Origin: Treponema sp.
GTDB lineage: Bacteria > Spirochaetota > Spirochaetia > Treponematales > Breznakiellaceae
Length of the DNA: 23,930 bases
NCBI GenBank assembly: GCA_031277045.1
Contig: JAISLX010000141.1
Span: 1 to 23,930, forward strand
Direction of reading: 5' to 3'
Positions 7,257 through 15,388 of this stretch are shown one piece after another; the stretch's first letter is position 1, and every line of letters starts with the position of its first letter. A model generated the notes under the pieces. The model saw only the letters and a program-made list of their open reading frames with translations. It was not told the DNA's origin and made no database searches. The position numbers were made by a program, and so were the translations under genes.

Positions 7257-8493
7257 CGGTTCCGGTAATTACGAGCGGATATGTTCTTTTTGCGGCAAAA
7301 GCGCGGAAATAGCCCGCAGGCTTATCGCCGGTCCCAATGATGTGTTTATCTGCGATGAGTGTGTGGAAGTGTGCCGCAAGATCCTCTCCGAGGAGGAGCA
7401 TGAGCTTTCCACCCAGTTTACCGGGGATATTCCCACCCCCCGGGAAATAAAAAACTATCTGGATATGTTTATCATAGGCCAGGACGAGGCGAAAAAGGCC
7501 CTGTCCGTGGCGGTTTACAACCACTACAAGCGGATCGCCAAGACCGTCAAGGAAAGCGGCGACGTGGAAATTGAAAAATCCAACGTGCTTCTGATCGGTC
7601 CTACCGGTACGGGAAAAACCCTGCTGGCGAAGACCCTGGCGAAAAAACTGAAAGTTCCCTTTGCCATCGTGGACGCCACCACCCTTACGGAGGCGGGCTA
7701 CGTGGGGGAGGATGTGGAAAACATTCTCCTTAAGTTGATCCAGAACGCCGGGGGAAATATCGCCGCGGCGGAACGGGGCATTGTTTACATTGACGAGATT
7801 GACAAGATAGCCCGCAAGGGGGAGAACGTCTCCATTACACGGGATGTGTCCGGCGAGGGGGTCCAGCAGGCGCTTCTTAAAATAATCGAGGGGACCATCG
7901 CCTCCGTACCGCCCCAGGGGGGCAGAAAACACCCAAACCAGGAGATGATCCGCATTGATACGACGAACATCCTCTTTATCTGCGGGGGCGCTTTTGTAGG
8001 GCTGGAAAAATTTATCGAACAGCGGGTGGTACAACACCCCATGGGATTCGGCGCGGAAGCCGGGGGCCGGGGGCAAAGGAACATGAGAGAATTGTTTGAC
8101 GCGCTGCACCCCGACGACCTTATCCACTTTGGAATGATCCCTGAATTTATCGGGCGGCTTCCCATCACCGTAAGCCTTGAGGAACTGAAACGGGACGACC
8201 TTAAACGGATCATCACCGAACCCCGGAACGCCATCGTAAAACAGTACCAGGCGTCCCTGGCGATTGACGATGTAAAACTTGAGTTTACCGAGGAGGCCAT
8301 CGACGCGATTGCCGATACGGCAATCAAGCAAAAAACCGGGGCGCGGGGGCTTCGGGCCATCGTGGAAAAGCTTATGACCGGCATCATGTTTGAAATTCCC
8401 TCCATCCCCGGAAGCAAGCGGGTAGTTATCACCCAGGATGTGGTAATAAATTCGGAAGCTCCCGAGATCCTCCCCTTCCAGAAGAGCGCTTGA
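7240..8493 (+). CDS. clpX: ATP-dependent Clp protease ATP-binding subunit ClpX
   Basis: AAA+ unfoldase that delivers substrates, including tmRNA-tagged proteins, to ClpP. The 417-residue product has the N-terminal zinc-binding domain with Cys15, Cys18, Cys38 and Cys41 (CSFC and CDEC). It also has the Walker A GPTGTGKT (120-127), the pore loop GYVGED (153-158) and the Walker [10 protein letters not shown] (182-190). [30 protein letters not shown] sensor II sequence follows near residue 350-370. Length is standard. The ATG at 7240 lies inside the 3' end of clpP and is preceded by GAGGGAG-like purines. The stop is one base before the lon start, so clpP, clpX and lon form a single transcript. Confidence 0.97.
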   Translation: MAKIRNGSGNYERICSFCGKSAEIARRLIAGPNDVFICDECVEVCRKILSEEEHELSTQFTGDIPTPREIKNYLDMFIIGQDEAKKALSVAVYNHYKRIAKTVKESGDVEIEKSNVLLIGPTGTGKTLLAKTLAKKLKVPFAIVDATTLTEAGYVGEDVENILLKLIQNAGGNIAAAERGIVYIDEIDKIARKGENVSITRDVSGEGVQQALLKIIEGTIASVPPQGGRKHPNQEMIRIDTTNILFICGGAFVGLEKFIEQRVVQHPMGFGAEAGGRGQRNMRELFDALHPDDLIHFGMIPEFIGRLPITVSLEELKRDDLKRIITEPRNAIVKQYQASLAIDDVKLEFTEEAIDAIADTAIKQKTGARGLRAIVEKLMTGIMFEIPSIPGSKRVVITQDVVINSEAPEILPFQKSA

Positions 8494-8494
8494 T

Positions 8495-11092
8495 GTGAAA
8501 CCCTACCGGGGGTTGTTGCAGTTCATCGCCGGTCTTGGAAACAAAGCGCCGGCGGCGGACCGGACCCTGCCGGCGGACCGGGGGCAGAAAAGAACGGAAA
8601 CCGAGGAACTTGTCCTCTTGCCCTTAAAGGATCTGGTTCTTTTTCCCAACACGACGGTCCCGGTTTTTATTACCTACCAAAGCGGAATTATCGCCATTGA
8701 GGAATCCCTTAGACGGGATCACCGGCTTTTCGCTTCCCGCGTCCTCAACGGCGAAGACCAGGAAACCAGGCTTTCCCCGCAGGGTCCCCGGTCCGCCGGC
8801 GGGGAGGACGTTCCCGGCTCATTTTTCCCGGTTTCGGGAACCGCGGTCCGTATTATCCAGAAATTGCGGCTTCCTGACGGATCGGCCCGGGTGGTACTCC
8901 AGGGAGAGTACCGGGGGATTATCGCGGACATCAGCCGGCGCCCCCTCAGCGCGCCGCCGCCGGGACACCGCCTGTCCGGGCCGGAAAACGAAATCCCAAG
9001 CTACAACCTGGTCCGGGTGGAGGTGATACCCGGCCTTCTGTCCGGCGCGGGGGACACGGATACCCTTGCCATGATCCGCGCAATCCAGCGGGCCTTCGCG
9101 CAGTACGCGGAGCTTTCAAAAAAAATCGGCCCCGATATCATCGCCGCCGTCGAAAGAACGGAAAATCCCGAGCGGCTTGCCAACCTTGTCTCCAACTCCA
9201 TGGTGATAAAAACGGAAAAAAAGCAGGAACTCCTTTCCATTTGGGACGGCGCGGCCAGGCTGGAAGCGGTTCTTGAAACTCTGGAGATGGAGATCGAGAT
9301 CTACAGTGTCCAGCGGAATATCTCCGGCAAGGTAAAAAGCCGGATGGAAAAGAACCAGCGGGAATACATCCTCCACGAACAGTTGAAGGAAATCAACAAG
9401 GAACTGGGCAAAAACGGCGCGGAGGACGAGTACGCCGAACTGGAAAAAGCCGTGGCGGCGCGGAACCCGCCGGAGGAAGTTCTGGTTAAAGCCAAAAAAG
9501 AGATTGGCCGCCTGCGTAAACTCCAGCCCTTTAGCCCGGAAGCGGGGGTGCTGCGGGCCTACGTGGAATGGATCCGTGATCTGCCCTGGAGCGAATATTC
9601 CCCGGATTCGGTAGACCTGAGCCTGGCGGAAAAGATACTGGACGAGGATCACTACAACATGCGCAAGGCTAAAGACCGGATTCTCGAATTTATCGCCGTC
9701 AGGCAGCTCAGCGCAGCCGGTTTGGACGGGAACGCGGGAATTAAGGGTCCCATCCTCTGCTTTACCGGCCCCCCGGGAACGGGGAAAACCAGCCTGGGAA
9801 AATCGGTGGCCCGGGCGCTGGGCCGCGAATTCGTGCGGATATCGCTGGGGGGCGTCCGGGACGAGGCGGAGATCCGGGGGCACCGGAAAACCTACGTGGG
9901 GGCTCTGCCGGGGAAGATCATCCAGTCCATGCGCCGGGCGGGGACCATGAACCCCGTCTTCCTGCTGGACGAGATCGACAAACTGTCCAGCGATTTCCGG
10001 GGGGATCCGGCCGCCGCCCTGCTGGAAGTGCTGGACCCGGAGCAGAATTCCACGTTCACCGATCACTACATGGAAGTGGCCTACGACCTGTCCAAAGTTC
10101 TGTTTATCACCACCGCCAATTCCCTTAACGGTATACCCTACCCCCTGCTGGACCGGATGGAGATCATCGAGATTCCCGGTTACGGGGAAAATGAAAAACT
10201 GGCCATCGCCAAACAGTTTCTCGTACCCAAGGAACTGGAAGAAAACGGCCTAAAAGACGCGAAACTTAACCTTACCGACGAAAGTTTACGGGAAATTATC
10301 CGCTGCTGGACCATGGAAAGCGGCGTCCGGGCCCTGGAACGGGAGATTGCCCGGATTTTCAGGCGGATTGCCCGGGAAGCGGTAAAGAAAAACTTCGGCG
10401 GGGAAAAGCCCCTGGCCGGTTTTAAGCGGACCGTTCGTCCCGCCGATCTGGAAAAGCTTTTGGGCCGGCGGAAGTACAAACGGGACGTGGTTTTCAAAGA
10501 AGCGCGTGTCGGGGTAAGCCACGGTCTGGCCTGGACGGAAACCGGGGGCGCCATGCTGCCCGTAGAAACCAGGGGCTTCGAGGGGGACGGGGAACTGATC
10601 ATCACGGGAAACCTGGGGGACGTGATGAAGGAAAGCGCCCGGATCGCCCTTTCCTGGCTGCGGGGCGCCAAAGAAAACTACCGGTTCCGCCTGAACATCG
10701 CCAAAACGGATTTCCACATCCACGTTCCCGAGGGGGCCATTCCCAAAGACGGCCCCTCCGCCGGGATCACGCTGGCCGCCTCCCTGCTTTCCACCCTCTG
10801 CCAAAAGGCCCCCCTGCCGGGGACCGCGATGACCGGGGAGCTTACCCTTACCGGACGGGTTCTTCCCATCGGGGGCCTTAAAGAAAAAATCCTGGCCGCG
10901 GTACGGAACGGCATGGAAAGGGTCATCCTTCCCGAGGACAACCGGGACGACTGGGAGGAACTGGACCGGGATATACGGGAAGCCATTCCGGTGGAATTTG
11001 TGGAAAACGCCGAAGACGCCTTCGCGCTGCTCTTTGGGGACGGCATTCGCCGTGATCCCGTGCCCAAACCCGCGCGCGCGGCAGGCTGCTAA
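8495..11092 (+). CDS. lon: ATP-dependent protease Lon
   Basis: A homohexameric AAA+ serine protease for damaged and regulatory proteins. The order of domains is complete: LON substrate-binding domain (ELVLLPLKDLVLFPNTTVPV from about residue 38), central coiled helices, AAA+ module with Walker A GPPGTGKT (425-432) and Walker B VFLLDEIDKL, and the C-terminal peptidase domain. That domain has the catalytic Ser755 in PKDGPSAG and Lys796 in GGLKEK. At 865 residues it is slightly longer than typical bacterial Lon. The extra ~35 N-terminal residues may be artefactual if a later start is used; the GTG at 8495 directly follows the clpX stop and has no clear Shine-Dalgarno. It closes the tig-clpP-clpX-lon run. 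The 60 bases after it hold no obvious terminator. Confidence 0.95.
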   Translation: MKPYRGLLQFIAGLGNKAPAADRTLPADRGQKRTETEELVLLPLKDLVLFPNTTVPVFITYQSGIIAIEESLRRDHRLFASRVLNGEDQETRLSPQGPRSAGGEDVPGSFFPVSGTAVRIIQKLRLPDGSARVVLQGEYRGIIADISRRPLSAPPPGHRLSGPENEIPSYNLVRVEVIPGLLSGAGDTDTLAMIRAIQRAFAQYAELSKKIGPDIIAAVERTENPERLANLVSNSMVIKTEKKQELLSIWDGAARLEAVLETLEMEIEIYSVQRNISGKVKSRMEKNQREYILHEQLKEINKELGKNGAEDEYAELEKAVAARNPPEEVLVKAKKEIGRLRKLQPFSPEAGVLRAYVEWIRDLPWSEYSPDSVDLSLAEKILDEDHYNMRKAKDRILEFIAVRQLSAAGLDGNAGIKGPILCFTGPPGTGKTSLGKSVARALGREFVRISLGGVRDEAEIRGHRKTYVGALPGKIIQSMRRAGTMNPVFLLDEIDKLSSDFRGDPAAALLEVLDPEQNSTFTDHYMEVAYDLSKVLFITTANSLNGIPYPLLDRMEIIEIPGYGENEKLAIAKQFLVPKELEENGLKDAKLNLTDESLREIIRCWTMESGVRALEREIARIFRRIAREAVKKNFGGEKPLAGFKRTVRPADLEKLLGRRKYKRDVVFKEARVGVSHGLAWTETGGAMLPVETRGFEGDGELIITGNLGDVMKESARIALSWLRGAKENYRFRLNIAKTDFHIHVPEGAIPKDGPSAGITLAASLLSTLCQKAPLPGTAMTGELTLTGRVLPIGGLKEKILAAVRNGMERVILPEDNRDDWEELDRDIREAIPVEFVENAEDAFALLFGDGIRRDPVPKPARAAGC

Positions 11093-11152
11093 TGGACGTG
11101 TTCGATAACCAATACTTCGTAAAGACTAAAAGATAGAGCTTCTCCCAAAACC

Positions 11153-12283
11153 TTATACGGTTTCCTGGATGATCCTCATGGTCTGTTCGGCGCAGCGGTC
11201 CCAGGAGAATGTCTGGACCCGTTCCAGGCCCAGGCGTCGGCACTCGCGGTAAATTTCCCGGTTCGTGGTCAGGGTAACCAGACGATCCGCCATGTCTTCG
11301 CTGTCCAGGGGATCAAAGTACAGGGCCGCATGTTCCGCGGTTTCCGGCAGCCCGGCGGTCCGGGCGCAGGCGACCGGCACCCCTGTCGCCATAGCTTCCA
11401 GAATACCCGGGCCAAAACCGTCGTACATCGAGGGAAATACCGCGATATCCGCGCCGGAGTAGAGTTTCGGAAGGCTCTGGTGGGGGAAATGTCCGGTAAA
11501 AAAGATGTCGTTCCGGTAGGGGGAAGCGTGGGCCGCCCGTTTGACCGTCTCCGCCCCCCGGCCGTTCCCGCCGGCCAGGACCAGGCGGTGGGGGTACCTG
11601 GTCCGTTCCTTGAAGACGCGAAAGGCTTCGATAAGCCGGACATGGTTCGTTATGGGGTGTTCAATCCGGGACGTGCAGAGCATGTAGGGCCGGCGGAAGC
11701 TAAAGGGCTGGATCAGCACCACGCTTTCCTCGTTCTTGGGCACGGGCCGAAAAGCCTCAAGGTCTATGCCGTTGGGGACCACCTCGATCCGGAATTCCTT
11801 TACTCCCGCCAGTTCCACCAGTTCCCGCTTGACCCATTCGCTCACCGCGATGATCCGGTCCAGCCGCCCCGGGGCGCCGGGAAGGAGCAACCGGGGAACA
11901 GGCCCCGCTCGTTCCCGGATTTTTCTTCTTCCCCAGTAAGCGGCCATATCGTGAATCGTGCCGACCGTAGGACAGGACGAACGGCGGGGGGCCGTCAGAC
12001 GATGGGCCGCCGGAAAAAAACAGACGTCATAGTTCCGGGATTTGGCGAATTCCCGGTATTTGAACAGATGCCACAGGGAATTGGCGGTTTTGCCGTTTAC
12101 TGAACAGCGGGAAATAAATTCCACGTTTGGGGCGGCATCGTTGTAAACATAGCGGTCAAATTCCCAGCCGAATATCTCAAAAAGGGCCCCGGAAGGGGGG
12201 ATCCGCTTTAGCAACTGGGTTAAATAGACGCCGACGCCGGTTTTGCCGCTGTCACAGGCAAAGCTGTCGATCCCAACTTTCAT
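11153..12283 (-). CDS. Glycosyltransferase, GT4-like family
   Basis: A 376-residue two-lobed (GT-B) sugar transferase. It begins MKVGIDSFACDSGKTGVGVY, whose glycine-rich G-x-GVGVY loop is the usual N-terminal acceptor-side element of GT4 enzymes. Further motifs are GTIHDM (108-113), AVSEWVK (146-152) and VVPNGID (168-174). The nucleotide-sugar E-x7-E motif appears as D-GFGPGIL-E (Asp288 to Glu296, then AMATGVPV); the first acidic residue is Asp rather than Glu. Sugar donor and acceptor are unknown; cell-surface polysaccharide or glycolipid are the usual roles. The start at 12283 has a very good Shine-Dalgarno (GGAGG, five bases upstream). The gene stands alone, facing lon and diverging from nrdR. 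Confidence 0.87.
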   Translation of the reverse strand: MKVGIDSFACDSGKTGVGVYLTQLLKRIPPSGALFEIFGWEFDRYVYNDAAPNVEFISRCSVNGKTANSLWHLFKYREFAKSRNYDVCFFPAAHRLTAPRRSSCPTVGTIHDMAAYWGRRKIRERAGPVPRLLLPGAPGRLDRIIAVSEWVKRELVELAGVKEFRIEVVPNGIDLEAFRPVPKNEESVVLIQPFSFRRPYMLCTSRIEHPITNHVRLIEAFRVFKERTRYPHRLVLAGGNGRGAETVKRAAHASPYRNDIFFTGHFPHQSLPKLYSGADIAVFPSMYDGFGPGILEAMATGVPVACARTAGLPETAEHAALYFDPLDSEDMADRLVTLTTNREIYRECRRLGLERVQTFSWDRCAEQTMRIIQETV

Positions 12284-12325
12284 TAAAACCTCCGGAACTA
12301 CCGGAATCCCGCGCCCCGGCAAGGC

Positions 12326-12354
12326 TTTCCCAAAACACGGTCGGTTTTGGGAAA
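12326..12354 (-). promoter_or_regulatory. Strong hairpin in the leader of the glycosyltransferase gene
   Basis: Perfect 11-bp inverted repeat TTTCCCAAAAC (12326-12336) and GTTTTGGGAAA (12344-12354) around a seven-base loop. It lies ~43 bases before the start codon and inside the predicted 5' leader. No U-tract follows, so it is more likely a stability or regulatory element, or an operator, than a terminator. Confidence 0.45.
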
Positions 12355-12375
12355 GTCTCCGGATTGGAAGAACCC

Positions 12376-12405
12376 AGCATAACAGCGAAAAAAACAAAAG
12401 AGCAA
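12376..12405 (-). promoter_or_regulatory. Candidate promoter of the glycosyltransferase gene
   Basis: On the minus strand, TTGCTC (12400-12405) and TATGCT (12376-12381) are 18 bases apart. The start would be near 12369, giving a leader of about 85 bases that contains the hairpin at 12326-12354. Confidence 0.45.
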
Positions 12406-12537
12406 GCCGTACAAACCGGATTGGCGCGTATACACCGCGGGCGGGAAAACCGGGGGCGCGTCAGGGGAAATCCGCCCGGTTCACGCGCACGGTTCCGGCC
12501 GTCCGGTCCCAAAATCTGAAAAATCATCCGCCACGTC

Positions 12538-12566
12538 TTGCAACACAACCTGTGGTGTAGTATAGT
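12538..12566 (+). promoter_or_regulatory. Promoter of the nrdR-nrdD operon
   Basis: TTGCAA (12538-12543), a 17-base spacer and TATAGT (12561-12566), with a start near 12573. The leader to the nrdR start is about 110 bases and contains an NrdR-box candidate and the two-hairpin repeat. The 12406-12537 stretch holds no supported gene. Confidence 0.75.
12543..12558 (+). promoter_or_regulatory. Candidate NrdR box 1 (inside promoter spacer)
   Basis: ACACAACCTGTGGTGT has the ACAC...GTGT palindromic ends of the known NrdR box (consensus close to ACACWATATATWGTGT). It sits between the -35 and -10 elements, where a bound repressor would block RNA polymerase. Confidence 0.5.
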
Positions 12567-12583
12567 CAACCCCGATGGAAAAG

Positions 12584-12599
12584 ACGCTATATATGTGGC
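12584..12599 (+). promoter_or_regulatory. Candidate NrdR box 2 (downstream of transcript start)
   Basis: ACGCTATATATGTGGC keeps the CTATATAT core and partial ends of the NrdR consensus. It begins 41 bases after box 1, about four helical turns, so both boxes face the same side of the DNA, as tandem NrdR boxes usually do. Confidence 0.5.
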
Positions 12600-12622
12600 G
12601 CCGCACGGCGCTTCGGGGGCCA

Positions 12623-12681
12623 GGAAACCGGTTTTTAGCCGGTTTTTTAAGGCTCCGCGCGCGAAGCGCGGCAAGCAATTG
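12623..12681 (+). repeat. Two-hairpin dispersed repeat, copy 2 (nrdR leader)
   Basis: This copy aligns with 982-1039. The first hairpin is AAACCGG (12625-12631) with CCGGTTT (12639-12645), continued by further Ts, so it resembles a terminator or attenuator. The second is CCGCGC (12655-12660) with GCGCGG (12666-12671) around GCGAA. The second hairpin occupies the place where the nrdR Shine-Dalgarno would be expected. Confidence 0.6.
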
Positions 12682-13143
12682 ATGCGATGCCCTCACTGCG
12701 GAAATTTTGACGACAAAGTTGTCGAATCCCGTACCCTGGCCAACGGCGAGGCTATCCGCCGCCGGCGTGAGTGTAACGGTTGTGGCTATCGTTTTACAAG
12801 CTATGAGCGGATTGAGGACAAACAGTTCATGGTCGTCAAACGGGACAGCCGCCGGGAGCCCTTTGACCGGAGGAAGATCGAGCGCGGGGTTGAACGGGCC
12901 CTGGAAAAACGGCCCGTGTCGCCCATGGTGATCGAAAGCCTGGTTAACCAGGTGGAGGACCAGGCGGCCATTAAGGGTAAGGTCAACCATGAAATCAGCG
13001 CTTCTGCCATCGGGGATCTGGTGCTGGAAAAACTGGCGGCTCTGGACAGTGTGGCCTATATTCGTTTCGCGTCCGTGTACCGGCACTTTGAGAATCTGGA
13101 CGAATTTGTCCGGGAGATACAAAAAATGGGGGGGCAAAAGTGA
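12682..13143 (+). CDS. nrdR: Transcriptional repressor NrdR
   Basis: NrdR senses ATP/dATP through an ATP-cone and represses ribonucleotide reductase genes. The 153-residue product starts MRCPHCGNFDDKVVESR. Its zinc ribbon uses CPHC (Cys3, Cys6) and CNGCGYRFT, with RRRREC before the second pair, exactly as in the family. The rest is the ATP-cone: VVKRDSRREPFDRRKIERG onward to IRFASVYRHFENLDEF. Size is normal. No good Shine-Dalgarno is visible; a GC-rich hairpin lies 10 bases upstream of the ATG. The stop overlaps the nrdD GTG by four bases, so the two are co-translated. Two NrdR-box candidates in its promoter suggest that it regulates its own operon. Confidence 0.96.
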   Translation: MRCPHCGNFDDKVVESRTLANGEAIRRRRECNGCGYRFTSYERIEDKQFMVVKRDSRREPFDRRKIERGVERALEKRPVSPMVIESLVNQVEDQAAIKGKVNHEISASAIGDLVLEKLAALDSVAYIRFASVYRHFENLDEFVREIQKMGGQK

Positions 13144-15206
13144 TAAAACAGGTAGTTAAACGTTCCGGGGCTGTTGAGACCTATGACCGCTACAAAATAT
13201 TCAGCGCCGTAAGCCGGGCCTTTGACGCGGTGGAGAAGAATTTCCCGGCGGGGGGGCTTTCCCCGGAGGAACAGGATCGCCGGGTGGAGGCGGTTACAAG
13301 CCGGGTGGAGGCCCTGCTGGACGAGATGATGAGGGGCCGCCACCCCTCGTCCATACCCGCCATCGAGGAGATTCAGGACCTTGTGGAGACCGCCCTTATC
13401 GAAAAACAGGAAACGGCGGCGGCCAAGGCCTATATCCTCTACCGGGCCAGGCATGAGGCCAGGCGGGACCTTAAAAACCTGATGCTGGATATCGATTCCA
13501 CGATGGACGGCTACCTTAAACAATCCGACTGGCGGGTCAACGAAAACGCTAATGTAAACTACTCCCTGGGGGGGCTGATTCTTCACAATTCGGGAAGCAT
13601 CACCGCCAACTACTGGCTTAAAAACATCTACCCCCCGGAGATCGCGGACGCCCACCGGAACGCGGATTTTCACATCCACGATCTTTCCATGTTTTCAGGC
13701 TACTGCGCCGGATGGTCCCTGCGCCAGCTTATCGCCGAGGGGCTGGGGGGCGTGGCGGACAAAATTACCAGCAAACCGGCGAAGCATCTTTCCACGCTGA
13801 TGCAGCAGGCGGTGAATTTTCTGGGCTGCCTGCAGAACGAGTGGGCCGGGGCCCAGGCCTTTAGTTCTTTTGACACCTACGTCGCCCCTTTTGTAAAGGT
13901 GGACAACCTGAGTGACAAAGAAATAAAACAGTGTCTGCAGAGTTTCGTTTTCGGGGTGAATACTCCCAGCCGCTGGGGCAGCCAGGCGCCTTTTACCAAC
14001 ATCACCCTGGACTGGGTCTGTCCCGCGGATCTTAAGGACCGGAAGGCCGTAACCGGGGGCCGGGAAATGGACTTTACCTACGGCCAGTGTCAGGACCAGA
14101 TGGACCGGATAAACCGGAACTTCATCGAACTTATGCTGGAAGGGGACGCGGACGGCCGGGGTTTTCAGTACCCCATTCCCACTTACAACATAACCAGGGA
14201 TTTTGACTGGGACAGCGGCAACGCCGGGCTCCTCTTTGAAATGACCGCCCGCTACGGCACCCCCTATTTCCAGAATTTTATCAACTCCGACTTGAACCCC
14301 GCCGACGTAAGGTCCATGTGCTGCCGCCTCCAGTTGGACAAACGGGAACTGCGAAAACGGGGGGGCGGCCTTTTTGGTTCCGATGAGCTGACCGGCTCCG
14401 TGGGGGTGGTAACCATCAACCTGCCCCGGATCGCCTATCTGGCCGGGGACCGGGGGGATTTTTACCGCCGTCTTGAGGGACTTATGGACCTGGCCAAGGA
14501 AAGCCTTATCATCAAACGAAAGACCGTAAAAAAACTGCTGGACGCGGGGCTTTTCCCCTACACCCGGCGCTACCTGCGGACGCTGGACAGCCACTTTAAT
14601 ACTATCGGCCTTGTGGGGATGAACGAGGCCCTGCGGAACTTTCTGGGGAAGGACATTACAAGCCAGGAGGGCCGCGCCTTCGCGCTGGAAGTCCTGAATT
14701 TTATGCGGGAAAAGCTGGCGGATTTTCAGGAAGAAACCGGGGAACTGTTTAACCTTGAGGCCACCCCCGCCGAATCGACATCCTACCGCCTGGCGAAGCA
14801 CGACAAGAGCCGTTACCCGGACATTATCACCGCCGGAACCAAGGATCCCTACTACACCAACTCCACCCAGCTTCCGGTCATGGCGACCGAGGACATCTTC
14901 GACGCGCTGGAACAGCAGGAGGCCCTGCAGACCGCCTATACCGGGGGCACGGTGTTTCATGCCTTTTTGGGAGAGGCTATCGAGGACTGGCGGAGCTGCC
15001 GGGACCTGGTGCGGAGCATTGCCTCCAACTACCGGATACCTTACTTTACCATTTCCCCTACTTTTTCCGTGTGCCCCATTCACGGCTATCTTCGGGGGGA
15101 ACACTTCCACTGTCCCAAATGCCGGGAAGAGCGGGAAACGGAACTGCGGGAGGAAATCGCCGCCCTGGAACAGGAGCGGGCCCGGATTTTGGAGCGGACA
15201 ACATGA
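13140..15206 (+). CDS. nrdD: Anaerobic (class III) ribonucleoside-triphosphate reductase body lacking the glycyl-radical segment
   Basis: NrdD makes deoxyribonucleotides without oxygen. This 688-residue product has the N-terminal ATP-cone (IKQVVKRSGAVETYDRYKIF) and the barrel domain. A conserved cysteine (Cys189, FSGYCAGWSLRQL) corresponds to T4 Cys79. The probable thiyl-radical cysteine is Cys394 or Cys395 (RSMCCRLQLD), followed by GGGLFG and VGVVTINLPR. Near the end comes the zinc site Cys645-x12-Cys658-x2-Cys661 (VCPIHGYLRGEHFHCPKC). Normal NrdD continues into the glycyl-radical loop (R-x-x-GYY...NW); here the frame ends with a charged helix (REEIAALEQERARILERTT) and TGA. That missing loop is encoded by the gene at 15389. 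The GTG start overlaps the nrdR stop (GTGA). Confidence 0.93.
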   Translation: MIKQVVKRSGAVETYDRYKIFSAVSRAFDAVEKNFPAGGLSPEEQDRRVEAVTSRVEALLDEMMRGRHPSSIPAIEEIQDLVETALIEKQETAAAKAYILYRARHEARRDLKNLMLDIDSTMDGYLKQSDWRVNENANVNYSLGGLILHNSGSITANYWLKNIYPPEIADAHRNADFHIHDLSMFSGYCAGWSLRQLIAEGLGGVADKITSKPAKHLSTLMQQAVNFLGCLQNEWAGAQAFSSFDTYVAPFVKVDNLSDKEIKQCLQSFVFGVNTPSRWGSQAPFTNITLDWVCPADLKDRKAVTGGREMDFTYGQCQDQMDRINRNFIELMLEGDADGRGFQYPIPTYNITRDFDWDSGNAGLLFEMTARYGTPYFQNFINSDLNPADVRSMCCRLQLDKRELRKRGGGLFGSDELTGSVGVVTINLPRIAYLAGDRGDFYRRLEGLMDLAKESLIIKRKTVKKLLDAGLFPYTRRYLRTLDSHFNTIGLVGMNEALRNFLGKDITSQEGRAFALEVLNFMREKLADFQEETGELFNLEATPAESTSYRLAKHDKSRYPDIITAGTKDPYYTNSTQLPVMATEDIFDALEQQEALQTAYTGGTVFHAFLGEAIEDWRSCRDLVRSIASNYRIPYFTISPTFSVCPIHGYLRGEHFHCPKCREERETELREEIAALEQERARILERTT

Positions 15207-15220
15207 GGATCGCGGAACAT

Positions 15221-15265
15221 GCGGCGGCCTGCCGCGTCCGGCCGGGTTTTCGCGCGGGCCGCCGC
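15221..15265 (+). other. GC-rich hairpin directly after nrdD
   Basis: GCGGCGGCC (15221-15229) pairs perfectly with GGCCGCCGC (15257-15265), and inner CGCG segments can extend the stem. It begins 14 bases after the nrdD stop and could protect the nrdR-nrdD mRNA 3' end. Confidence 0.55.
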
Positions 15266-15285
15266 GGCCCTGAACACGGAATCGT

Positions 15286-15310
15286 AAAAGGCGGGCGTCG
15301 CCCGCTTTTT
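15286..15310 (+). terminator. Intrinsic terminator between nrdD and the glycyl-radical gene
   Basis: GCGGGC-GTC-GCCCGC (15291-15305) followed by TTTTT (15306-15310). The flanking AAAAG can pair with the T-run, so it may work in both directions. It would separate nrdR-nrdD from the downstream pair, fully or partly. Confidence 0.75.
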
Positions 15311-15324
15311 GGATTATACATCGA

Positions 15325-15357
15325 GCCGGTTTCACAACATCGGGTCGCGGAACCGGC
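15325..15357 (+). promoter_or_regulatory. Leader hairpin before the glycyl-radical/thioredoxin gene
   Basis: GCCGGTTTC (15325-15333) pairs with GGAACCGGC (15349-15357), nine pairs with one G-U, loop of 15. It lies between the terminator and the Shine-Dalgarno of the next gene. No convincing promoter is seen in 15311-15375 (a lone TATACA at 15315), so how this pair is transcribed is open. Confidence 0.4.
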
Positions 15358-15388
15358 CCAATTCCATCTAACTAAGGAGTGAAATGAA

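Noticed and set aside
15203..15382. Plus-strand 59-codon frame whose ATG overlaps the nrdD stop (ATGA)
   Set aside because: It runs through the GC-rich hairpin and the terminator, its composition is Arg/Gly/Ala-rich without a recognisable domain, and its end overlaps the Shine-Dalgarno of the next gene. Structured non-coding DNA explains it better.
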